Positions 1 to 6,440 of a stretch of DNA of 6,530 nt are shown piece after piece. Every line of letters starts with the position of its first letter. Within the stretch, counting starts at the first letter, position 1. The stretch spans positions 1-6,530 of the forward strand of contig JBDTLT010000287.1 of NCBI GenBank assembly GCA_039934635.1, in the 5' to 3' direction. The stretch comes from DATLFA01 sp039934635. GTDB taxonomy: Bacteria; Actinomycetota; Acidimicrobiia; Acidimicrobiales; WLNW01. The position numbers were made by a program, and so were the translations under genes. The notes beneath the pieces were generated by a model. That model was not told the DNA's origin, ran no database searches, and was given only the letters and a program-made list of their open reading frames with translations.

Positions 1-2246
1 AGGCCGAGTTGCTCGCGGATCTCGGCGGTGATCTCGTCGGGCGTGCGGGGCCGGTGGTCGGGCACCTCGAAGGTGACCGAGTCGATCGTTCCGGTGAACG
101 CGAACGGTCGGCCGAAGGCTTCGGAGACCGGCGAGATACTGCGGCCGATGTCCATACCGAGCGACGACAACGTCCGTGAGAGTTTGGGCAACTGCACACT
201 GCCGACGGCGCTCCCATCGATGTGCAGCGTCGCCTGGCCGCGGCCATTGCCGGTCGGTTCGACGGACAGACCCAGCACGCAGCGGCCACTCGGGATCGTC
301 ACATCGGACACGACCGTCGTGTGCGCGTGGAAATAGTTGTAGTCGAAGCACAGCCGGCCGTCCTGCACGAACAGCGCATAGCCACCGTTGCCGGTGCCCC
401 GATTGACGAGTACACCTTCGTCGTCGCCGGTGAGAACCACTTCGGCCGCGATGGTGAATGCACGGGGGCCGTGGGGCGGGCACGCTTCGATCGGCAAGTG
501 CGAGATCGGTGGACGGTAGACATAGCGCTGACGCCCCGCGGGCAGGCCGCGCGAGGCGGGCCGCGACAACGTGTGGATCAAGCGATCGTCGAGCGGCAAG
601 ACGTCGTAGCGCCCGGCCTCGATCCACCATCGCTCGATCAGTTCGCCCAGCTTCTCGGGATGCGACGCCGCCAGATCATTGCTCTCGCTGAAATCGACGT
701 TGATGTCGTAGAGCTCCCACCGGTCGTCATCGAAGCTGGTGCCGGTCTCGTGCCACGTGACTGCCTTCCAGCCATCGTGGTAGATCGCTCGATGGCCGTA
801 CATCTCGAAGTACTGCGTCGAACGCGTCGATCGCGCCGTTGCGGAGGCAAACGTGTAGCGCATCGATGTGCCGTGCACCGCCATCTGCGCGACGCCGTCG
901 AGCTGCGCGGGCGCGGCCACACCGCACGCGTCGAGCACGGTCGGCAGCAGATCGATCACATTGTGAAACTGCGTGCGGATTTCGCCTCGATCCGCGATCT
1001 GCGATGGCCAATGAACGACACAGGGTGCCCGCACTCCACCCCAATGCACATTCTGCTTGTACCGCTTGAACGGCGTGTTGCCCACCATCGCCCATCCCCA
1101 CGGATAGTTGGAATGGCTCATCGGGCTGCCGATGATGTCGAGGTTCTGCACGACCTCGTCGACGTCTTCTTCGAGATCCTGGAAGAACTTCATCTCGTCG
1201 AGTACGCCGAGCGCGCCGCCTTCTTGGGATGCACCGTTGTCGGTGAGCACGATGAAGAGCGTGTTGTCGAGCTCGCCGATCTCGTCCAAGAAGTCGACCA
1301 GCCGCCCGATCTCGTGGTCCGTGTGATCCATGAACGCGGCGTACGCCTCCTGCAACCGACACGCGAACAACTGCTCGTTCTCGCTCAGCTCGTCCCACGC
1401 GCGCACGCCCGGATTTCGCGGCGGCAACACCGTGTCGGCGGGAATCACGCCGAGCGCCTTTTGCCGAGCGAACACGCGCTGGCGGTGCACGTCCCACCCT
1501 TCGTCGAAACGACCGCGATACTTGCGCCGGAACGCCTCGGGCGACTGATGCGGCGCGTGGGTTGCGCCCGTCGCGAGGTAGAGGAAGAAGGGGCGCTCGG
1601 GCACGATCGAGTGCACGTCACGCACCATCCCGATCGCCTGGTCGACGAGATCTTCGGTGAGGTGGTAGCCGTCCTCGACGCGGCCCGGCGGTTCGATGGG
1701 GCGGTTGTCGCACACCAGCTCGGGATGGAACTGGTCGGTCTCTCCACCCATGAAGCCGTAGTAGCGCTCGAAACCCTGTGCGAGCGGCCAGTTGTGAAAC
1801 GGTCCTGCGGCGGAGCACTCGGGCCCCGGCGCGATGTGCCATTTGCCGACCGCGAACGTCGCGTAGCCGACGTCGCGAAGCGTGCGCGCCATCGTCGCTG
1901 CCCGCTTGGGTAGGCCGCCGCGCATGTTGGGGAACCCGGTGTCGAAGTTGGCGACGAAGCGCATCCCCACCGAATGGTGGTTGCGACCAGTCAACAACGC
2001 GGCGCGAGTGGGCGAGCACACCGCGGCCACCGTGAAGTTGGTGAAGCGCAACCCGTTCGCGGCGAGCCGATCGAAGGTCGGCGTCTCGATGGGCGCGCCA
2101 TAGCAACCGAAGTGCGCGAACCCGGCGTCGTCGAGCAGGACGATCACGACGTTGGGGCTCGACTCGTCGGGCAGGTTGGCGGGAGGCCACCACGGGACGG
2201 ACTGCTGCGCCGAGCGCTCGACGACACCGCCAAATGTCTCGCTCAT
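1..2246 (-). CDS. Type I (formylglycine-dependent) sulfatase, AtsA/AtsD-like; C-terminus cut by the window edge
   Basis: This is predicted to hydrolyse a sulfate ester. I translated the frame by hand: it is open from ATG at 2246 to the left edge, giving 748 residues with no stop. Sulfatase landmarks appear in order: metal-binding D39-D40 in VLLDDAGFAHFGCYG; C77-S-P-T-R81, the motif whose cysteine a formylglycine-generating enzyme oxidises; G134-K-W-H137; GFMGGETDQFHPE near 164-176; H230 in ATHAPHQ; D336-N337; and K394 in NTPFKRYK. After the catalytic domain (about 30-560), residues 595-730 look like a beta-rich ConA/LamG-like domain. Mycobacterial relatives are close to 790 residues, so perhaps 30-40 are missing. 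There is no signal peptide, so I infer a cytoplasmic enzyme. The start overlaps the upstream stop as ATGA with no clear Shine-Dalgarno, which suggests coupled translation. The family is secure; the substrate (an aryl, alkyl or sterol sulfate) is unknown. Confidence 0.95.
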   Translation of the reverse strand, partial: MSETFGGVVERSAQQSVPWWPPANLPDESSPNVVIVLLDDAGFAHFGCYGAPIETPTFDRLAANGLRFTNFTVAAVCSPTRAALLTGRNHHSVGMRFVANFDTGFPNMRGGLPKRAATMARTLRDVGYATFAVGKWHIAPGPECSAAGPFHNWPLAQGFERYYGFMGGETDQFHPELVCDNRPIEPPGRVEDGYHLTEDLVDQAIGMVRDVHSIVPERPFFLYLATGATHAPHQSPEAFRRKYRGRFDEGWDVHRQRVFARQKALGVIPADTVLPPRNPGVRAWDELSENEQLFACRLQEAYAAFMDHTDHEIGRLVDFLDEIGELDNTLFIVLTDNGASQEGGALGVLDEMKFFQDLEEDVDEVVQNLDIIGSPMSHSNYPWGWAMVGNTPFKRYKQNVHWGGVRAPCVVHWPSQIADRGEIRTQFHNVIDLLPTVLDACGVAAPAQLDGVAQMAVHGTSMRYTFASATARSTRSTQYFEMYGHRAIYHDGWKAVTWHETGTSFDDDRWELYDINVDFSESNDLAASHPEKLGELIERWWIEAGRYDVLPLDDRLIHTLSRPASRGLPAGRQRYVYRPPISHLPIEACPPHGPRAFTIAAEVVLTGDDEGVLVNRGTGNGGYALFVQDGRLCFDYNYFHAHTTVVSDVTIPSGRCVLGLSVEPTGNGRGQATLHIDGSAVGSVQLPKLSRTLSSLGMDIGRSISPVSEAFGRPFAFTGTIDSVTFEVPDHRPRTPDEITAEIREQLG

Positions 2247-3433
2247 AGCCGTGCCCGAGCGGCCGTTTGAGCGGGAAGTCCATACAGGTCTGCGACATTG
2301 CGGCCGAGGACGCGAGACGCGGTGTCCGGCGAGAGCGGGCCGAGGAACTTCTCGAGTGGACCGCGCCAGTCCGCGGGATGATCGGGGTGGGGGAAATCGG
2401 TCGCCCATATGAAGCGATCGGCGCCCACGTGATCGATGATCAGCGGTGCCGCGGTCTCGTCCGGGTCACAAGAGATGAAGCAGTTGGTGCGGAAGTACTC
2501 ACTCGGCGGGCGCGTCATGCGCGTGCTGTGGCGATACAGCGTTTCGCCGGCAAGCACGTCCATGCGGTCGAGGAACGAGCCGATCCAACCGGCACCGGAC
2601 TCGAGCACACCGACGCGCAACTTCGGGAACCGTTCGAAGGTCGAATACGCGAAGTACGACGAGAATGCCGTCATCACACCTTGGCGCACGGACACGTTCC
2701 CCATGAACCCGCCTTCGGGACCCCCGACACCGGGCGTGCTCGAGTGGTCGCGAAAGCGATAGAGCGTGTTGCAGAAGTCGGGTTCGTAGCTCGGATGGAT
2801 GCCGACCGGCACTTCGAGGTCGGCGGCCACGCGCCAGAGCGGGTCGTAGTACGAATGGCCGTGGGGCAGGCGCGTCCACGTGTAGGGGAACACCATCGCA
2901 CCCTTGCAGCCGTCGGCGACCGCGCGAGCGAGCTCGGTCGCCGCGAGATCGGCATCGCTGAGGCTGATGTGGGCGATGGGGATCAAACGGCCGCCGGAGT
3001 CGCGGCAGAAGTCGGCGATCCAACGGTTGTACGCCCGTGCATATGCATCGGCGAGACGCGCATCACTCACCGTCGATTCCCAGATGATGCCGATCGTCGG
3101 ATACAACACGACGCGCTCGATGCCTTGCTGGTCGAGCCATTGCACGCGTTCTCCGGCATCGCCGGCGCCGAACGGCATCGTCTCCATGTACCGCCGCTCG
3201 GGACCGGGCCGCGCCGTCTCGTCGCCCATCGCCCCGAGCAGCGCCAGGCTGCCCGCGCTCAGCCGGGTGAACGGCGCGCCGTCGATCTCGAGTACTTCGA
3301 GGCCCGCGTCGTTCGGCACGACCCGGATGGCCCGCTCACGCAGCGGTGCTTCGAGGTAGTCGAGCCAGAGCGTCGCCGGCTCGAGCACGTGCCCATCACC
3401 ATCGATGATCCCCGCGACCGGCATCGTCGCCAT
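2243..3433 (-). CDS. Amidohydrolase-2 family metal-dependent hydrolase or decarboxylase
   Basis: This 396-residue protein belongs to the amidohydrolase-2 group (PF04909, TIM-barrel, ACMSD-like), whose members hydrolyse or decarboxylate small organic acids using a bound metal. Visible landmarks are the N-terminal DGDGHVLEP (D13 and H15 in place of the canonical HxH), H191/H193 in LPHGHSYYDPLW, H213 in VGIHPSYEP, E278 in GVLESGAGW, D346 and H349 in ATDFPHPDHP, and the family's usual ending RNVADLYGL at 378-386. There is no signal peptide or membrane segment, so it is probably cytoplasmic. ATG at 3433 is preferred because a purine-rich GGAAGGG ribosome-binding stretch lies just upstream; a second ATG three codons in (3424) is possible. 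It sits 28 bases after the small coiled-coil gene and overlaps the sulfatase start by 4 bases. The substrate is unknown; the coupling hints that it acts on the same compound as the sulfatase. Confidence 0.93.
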   Translation of the reverse strand: MATMPVAGIIDGDGHVLEPATLWLDYLEAPLRERAIRVVPNDAGLEVLEIDGAPFTRLSAGSLALLGAMGDETARPGPERRYMETMPFGAGDAGERVQWLDQQGIERVVLYPTIGIIWESTVSDARLADAYARAYNRWIADFCRDSGGRLIPIAHISLSDADLAATELARAVADGCKGAMVFPYTWTRLPHGHSYYDPLWRVAADLEVPVGIHPSYEPDFCNTLYRFRDHSSTPGVGGPEGGFMGNVSVRQGVMTAFSSYFAYSTFERFPKLRVGVLESGAGWIGSFLDRMDVLAGETLYRHSTRMTRPPSEYFRTNCFISCDPDETAAPLIIDHVGADRFIWATDFPHPDHPADWRGPLEKFLGPLSPDTASRVLGRNVADLYGLPAQTAARARL

Positions 3434-3461
3434 CGCCGCCCCCTTCCCCCAAAAAAGGTCG

Positions 3462-3713
3462 TTACTTGCCCTTCTTCAATTCGAGGTAGTCGTTGCGGGC
3501 CCGCTTGTGGCCGTTTGCCCCGTGGCCCATCAGTCCGCCGGTGCGCACTTCTTTTACCTGATCTTCGAGCTTTTCCAGCAAGTCGTGGAGATCGTCCTCG
3601 GGGCCGGCCTTTTCGACGGCGTCGAGTGCCTTGTGGATCTTGTCGAGGTGGCGGCGCACCTGCCCGTACTCGTCGTCGAGCTTCTTGCGGGCTTCTTCGA
3701 GACTCTTGGCCAT
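3462..3713 (-). CDS. Small charged, probably coiled-coil protein of unknown function
   Basis: I do not recognise this family. The protein is 83 residues, very rich in Lys, Glu, Asp and Arg. Residues 3-57 have helix-forming, heptad-like spacing of Leu/Val/Ile (for example HLDKIHKALDAVEK, then LHDLLEKLEDQVKEV), broken by AGPED at 36-40, so it probably forms a two-segment coiled coil or helical hairpin. The tail is different: GGLMGHGANGH at 59-69, then a basic end (KRARNDYLELKKGK). There is no signal peptide or membrane segment. I place the start at ATG 3713 because GGAGG lies five bases upstream; the frame extends to a GTG at 3758 inside a repeat, but that start has less support. It leads the group with the amidohydrolase (28-base gap) and sulfatase and lies 87 bases after the exporter permease. 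It could be an oligomerising or scaffold-like protein, which is only a guess. Confidence 0.8.
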   Translation of the reverse strand: MAKSLEEARKKLDDEYGQVRRHLDKIHKALDAVEKAGPEDDLHDLLEKLEDQVKEVRTGGLMGHGANGHKRARNDYLELKKGK

Positions 3714-3718
3714 CGGTT

Positions 3719-3723
3719 CCTCC
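3719..3723 (-). promoter_or_regulatory. Shine-Dalgarno for the small coiled-coil gene
   Basis: On the minus strand this reads GGAGG, followed by AACCG and then ATG at 3713. The motif is strong with ideal 5-base spacing. It decides the start of the 83-residue protein over the upstream in-frame GTG at 3758. Confidence 0.75.
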
Positions 3724-3733
3724 GGATCGAGTA

Positions 3734-3771
3734 CTTGACTTCTCGCACCTGACTTCACAACCTGACTTCAC
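3734..3771. repeat. Three imperfect direct repeats in the leader of the small gene
   Basis: On the plus strand CCTGACTTCAC occurs exactly at 3748-3758 and again at 3761-3771. A degenerate copy, CTTGACTTCTC (two mismatches), lies at 3734-3744. Start-to-start spacing is 14 and 13 bases. On the coding strand the motif reads GTGAAGTCAGG. All copies fall in the 87-base gap between the permease stop and the small gene's ATG, just upstream of its Shine-Dalgarno. They could be regulator-binding iterons, a transcript element, or simply a recent slippage duplication. Confidence 0.6.
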
Positions 3772-3800
3772 GCCCTAGGCGCGCACTCTATTCGGTCGCT

Positions 3801-4652
3801 TCAGGTGACGACCCGACCTTCGAACCCTTTGACGCCCTGGCGAGTGAGGAGTGCCGCGAAACCGATCAACGCGCCGTAGACCGCGAACAGCGACATGTGC
3901 GACGACCTCGTCAGCGCAGCCCGGAATCCTTCGCACATGTAGACGAGCGGATTCACGAGCACGGCCACCTCGAGCCAACGGATGCTCGACAGCTTGGTCC
4001 ACGGGAAGTAGATGCAGCCGAGCATCGTCATCGGCAACACGATGAACGCGAACAGCTGCGGCACCTGCATCGGCTGCACCTTGGTGCCGAGCGTGAGGCC
4101 CAGTGCGGCCGACGTCCACCCGGCGAGGGGAGCGAGCGTCAACAAGATGAGCCAGTTCACATGCAGCCGCGGCGACGTGGCGGGGACGAACGCCGCGATC
4201 GGGAAGACCAGCAGCGCCGACACCAGACCCTGGATCATGCCGGCGACGATCTTTTCGATCGCCACGAGCGAGACCGGCAACGGCGCGAGGACGCGGTCTT
4301 CGATCTCTTTCGAATAGCCGAACTCGGTCACGAGCGGCAGCGCGACGGCCTGCACGCCCTGGAAGATGATGGCGAGTCCGACGACGCCCGCCACGAGGAT
4401 CGTCGAGAAGTTGGCCGCGGCGTCGACATCACCGCTGCCCTGTGCACCTACGCCCTGACCGATCTTCGGAAACACATACGTGAAAACGAACATCAACAGC
4501 AGCGGCTGCATGATGGTGCGCATCACGAACAAGCGGGCGTTCTTGCGCACCATCGCCGCGTCGCGGGCGAGCAGCGCCCAGAACGCGTGACGGTACGCCT
4601 CGCGCGCGGGACGCAATTGAGCGAGCGCGTGTGGCGCGGCAGCGGTCGTCAT
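3801..4652 (-). CDS. ABC-2 type transporter permease (DrrB-like)
   Basis: This is the membrane subunit of an ABC exporter in the inner membrane. The 283 residues begin with a cytoplasmic, positively charged N-terminus, followed by about six hydrophobic segments, roughly 43-63, 83-108, 127-155, 165-188, 198-217 and 253-270. The loop FGYSKEIEDRVLAPLPVS at 111-128, between the second and third segments, is typical of DrrB/ABC-2 permeases. VNPLVYMCEGFRAAL at 233-247 matches the family's usual NPL-x-Y region before the last helix. The length is normal for the family. The ATG overlaps the ATPase stop (ATGA), and AAGGA at 4662-4666 is a good ribosome-binding site nine bases upstream, so the two subunits are probably made together in equal amounts. 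Exported substrates in this family include drugs, lipids and polysaccharides; nothing here identifies which. Confidence 0.93.
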   Translation of the reverse strand: MTTAAAPHALAQLRPAREAYRHAFWALLARDAAMVRKNARLFVMRTIMQPLLLMFVFTYVFPKIGQGVGAQGSGDVDAAANFSTILVAGVVGLAIIFQGVQAVALPLVTEFGYSKEIEDRVLAPLPVSLVAIEKIVAGMIQGLVSALLVFPIAAFVPATSPRLHVNWLILLTLAPLAGWTSAALGLTLGTKVQPMQVPQLFAFIVLPMTMLGCIYFPWTKLSSIRWLEVAVLVNPLVYMCEGFRAALTRSSHMSLFAVYGALIGFAALLTRQGVKGFEGRVVT

Positions 4653-5596
4653 TCTCGCAAGTCCTTACCGGTCAAGTTGATGAACACCGTTTCGAGCGTC
4701 GTCTCTTCGATCGAGAGATCGGTGACCGCGACGCCGACCTCGTCGGCCGCCGCGAGGACAATCGGCAATATTCCGGCCGGATCATCGACAGTCATTCGCA
4801 TCTGACCCTCGGCGATGCCGGTGCTGCGAGCCGACGGCACGGTGACGTGTAGCCGTTCGACGAGCTTTTCGAGCGGGCCCGACGCCGAGATGCGCACGAC
4901 GCTCGCCGAGCCAAGGCTGCGTTTGAGCCCCGCCGGAGTGTCGAGCGCGAGGATGCGACCGTGATCCATGATGGCAACGCGGTCGCACAGTTGATCGGCT
5001 TCTTCCATGTGGTGCGTCGTGATGAGGATCGTCTGGCCTTCGCGGTGGAACTCGCGCAAGATGTCCCAGAGCGCGAGCCGGCTCTGCGGATCGAGACCCG
5101 CGGTCGGCTCGTCGAGGAACAACACCTGCGGTCGATGCATGATCGCCCGCGCCACCATCAACCGCTGTGCCATGCCACCCGAAAGCGCCATGACGGGAGC
5201 CGACGCGCGATCAGCCAGTCGCACCCGTTCGAGAAACGCGCCGGCCTCGCGTTTGGCTTCGGTCTTCGACATGCCGAAGTAGCGCCCGTGGAACTCGAGG
5301 TTCTCGAACACGGTCATCGCGCGGTCGAGGGTGTTGGTCTGGGGCACGACGCCGATGACCTGTTTGGCGACAGCCGGGCGGGCGATGACGTCGACGCCGC
5401 CGACCGACGCCCGACCACTTGTCGGCGTCACCCGAGTGGTCAACATCCCGATGGTCGTGGACTTGCCCGCGCCATTCGGGCCGAGCAACCCGAAGATCTC
5501 GCCGGCATGCACCGACAGATCGAGCCCGTCGACCGCGGTGATGTCGGGTGGGAAGCGCTTGGTGAGTCCCTCGGTGACGATGATGTCGTCGGTCAT
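4649..5596 (-). CDS. ABC transporter ATP-binding protein (DrrA-like)
   Basis: This ATPase subunit powers export through the adjacent permease. With start ATG 5596 it has 315 residues and every nucleotide-binding landmark is intact: Walker A GPNGAGKST at 39-47, Q-loop Q86 in VVPQTNTLD, signature LSGGM at 138-142, Walker B VLFLDEPTAGLDP at 158-170 (catalytic E163), and H-loop H195 in TTHHMEEA. The C-terminal region, about 235-315, ending in LETVFINLTGKDLRE, matches the extra domain of DrrA-type ATPases. I chose ATG 5596 because the recognisable domain begins right after it and it lies 22 bases beyond the regulator's stop. The frame also has an ATG at 5665 that would overlap the regulator, but the extra 23 residues do not resemble the family. 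Upstream AGGG is only a weak ribosome-binding site. It is probably transcribed with the regulator. Confidence 0.94.
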   Translation of the reverse strand: MTDDIIVTEGLTKRFPPDITAVDGLDLSVHAGEIFGLLGPNGAGKSTTIGMLTTRVTPTSGRASVGGVDVIARPAVAKQVIGVVPQTNTLDRAMTVFENLEFHGRYFGMSKTEAKREAGAFLERVRLADRASAPVMALSGGMAQRLMVARAIMHRPQVLFLDEPTAGLDPQSRLALWDILREFHREGQTILITTHHMEEADQLCDRVAIMDHGRILALDTPAGLKRSLGSASVVRISASGPLEKLVERLHVTVPSARSTGIAEGQMRMTVDDPAGILPIVLAAADEVGVAVTDLSIEETTLETVFINLTGKDLRE

Positions 5597-5618
5597 CAGC
5601 GTGCACCCTAGACCGGCG

Positions 5619-6440
5619 TCACACGACCTGGTGCCAGGCGGCAAGCCGTTGCGTCGAGTCGTCACCCGCTACCGGCAACTGCACGACCACCCGCAGATGC
5701 GCGAATTCCGCCGGCACCAACAGTTGATACTCGAATATCAACGTGCCGGCCCGCGGATGCGAGTAGCGACGTACGCGACTCTCGAAGGGAGCCACGTCGT
5801 GGCGAGCCCATCCGTCGGCAAACTCGGGGCTCGCCAGCGTCAACCGCGCGATCAGATCTTGCAGTGCCCCGTCGTCGTGGAGACGGTCGGTGGCGGCGCG
5901 GAACTGTGTGAGCATTCGTTGCGACTCAGTCGGCCAGTCGATGATCAGACGCCGCGCCTCATCCGCCGCGAACACGACCCACAACAGGTTGCGTTCGGCC
6001 GCGGGCAGGCGCTCGATCGCCGGAAACAGCAACGCCTGTGGTCGGTTCCACGCGAGGAACTCCCATCGCGGCCCGAGCACATACGCCGGAGACGGCGCCA
6101 TCGCCTCGATCAGGCGCACGAGTTGGTCGGGCGCACGATCGGACTCGGGGGTCGACACCGGTTCGGCCCGGTCGGCCAGCGCGAGGAGATGGGCCTGCTC
6201 CGTTGGCGTCAACTGCAACGTGCGACCGATCGCGACAAGCACCTCGCGCGAGGCACGGATGGGCCGGCCTTGCTCGAGCCACGTGTACCAACTCACCGAG
6301 ACACCGGCGAGCAGCGCTACTTCCTCGCGGCGTAGCCCGGGTGTGCGGCGCCGGCCGGAGGACGGCAGCCCGACCGCTGCGGGGCCGAGGGACGCGCGAC
6401 GAGTGCGCAAGAATTGGGCGAGTTCGTCGCGAGGCTCCAC
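5619..6440 (-). CDS. XRE-family transcriptional regulator with MmyB-like ligand-binding region
   Basis: This 273-residue protein is a DNA-binding regulator. The N-terminal part, residues 1-90, has the typical pattern of this family: ELAQFLRTRRASLGP, then RRTPGLRREEVALLAGVS with helix-turn-helix residues WYTWLEQGRPI near 36-61, then HLLALAD. Residues 105-255 resemble the MmyB-like ligand-binding domain (PF17765), including AYVLGPRWEFLAWN and LIFEYQLLVP. The start is GTG at 6438-6440: an in-frame TAA lies seven codons upstream with no other start between, and the family-like N-terminus begins there. The only Shine-Dalgarno-like run (AGGGG) abuts the GTG, so initiation may be leaderless or weak. 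It is first in line before the ABC exporter, 22 bases from the ATPase, so I infer that it controls that exporter and perhaps its own promoter in response to a small ligand. Confidence 0.93.
   Translation of the reverse strand: MEPRDELAQFLRTRRASLGPAAVGLPSSGRRRTPGLRREEVALLAGVSVSWYTWLEQGRPIRASREVLVAIGRTLQLTPTEQAHLLALADRAEPVSTPESDRAPDQLVRLIEAMAPSPAYVLGPRWEFLAWNRPQALLFPAIERLPAAERNLLWVVFAADEARRLIIDWPTESQRMLTQFRAATDRLHDDGALQDLIARLTLASPEFADGWARHDVAPFESRVRRYSHPRAGTLIFEYQLLVPAEFAHLRVVVQLPVAGDDSTQRLAAWHQVV

Noticed and set aside
222..1913. A 563-codon open frame on the plus strand
   Set aside because: It lies antisense to the sulfatase with codon boundaries exactly aligned. It is open because the sense gene almost never uses TTA, CTA or TCA codons, as expected in high-GC DNA. 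Its translation resembles no family, while the minus strand has full sulfatase motifs.
1618..2298. A 226-codon minus-strand frame overlapping the sulfatase start
   Set aside because: It is in a different frame from the sulfatase, is very Arg-rich, and contains no sulfatase motif, so it is an overlapping shadow.
3451..3456. Run of six T on the minus strand just after the small gene's stop, a possible terminator
   Set aside because: No stable hairpin precedes the T-run, and the next gene starts 28 bases after the stop with its ribosome-binding site immediately following.
3735..3758. TTGACT on the plus strand as a -35 promoter element
   Set aside because: No -10-like hexamer occurs at 16-18 bases and there is no plus-strand gene downstream. 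It is better explained as part of the direct repeat.
2267..3778. A 503-codon plus-strand open frame across the amidohydrolase and small gene
   Set aside because: It is codon-aligned with and antisense to the amidohydrolase; its protein is Arg/His-rich with no recognisable domain.
3771..3781. CGCC-TAG-GGCG hairpin after the permease as a terminator
   Set aside because: The stem is only 4 base pairs and no T-run follows on the minus strand.
5597..5665. Longer ABC ATPase start at ATG 5665
   Set aside because: It would overlap the regulator's coding end and add 23 residues unlike the family's N-terminus; ATG 5596 places the domain start normally.
3897..6335. Further plus-strand frames of 216-334 codons opposite the permease, ATPase and regulator
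   Set aside because: Each is codon-aligned antisense to a gene with clear family motifs, has biased Arg-rich composition, and shows no convincing independent start.
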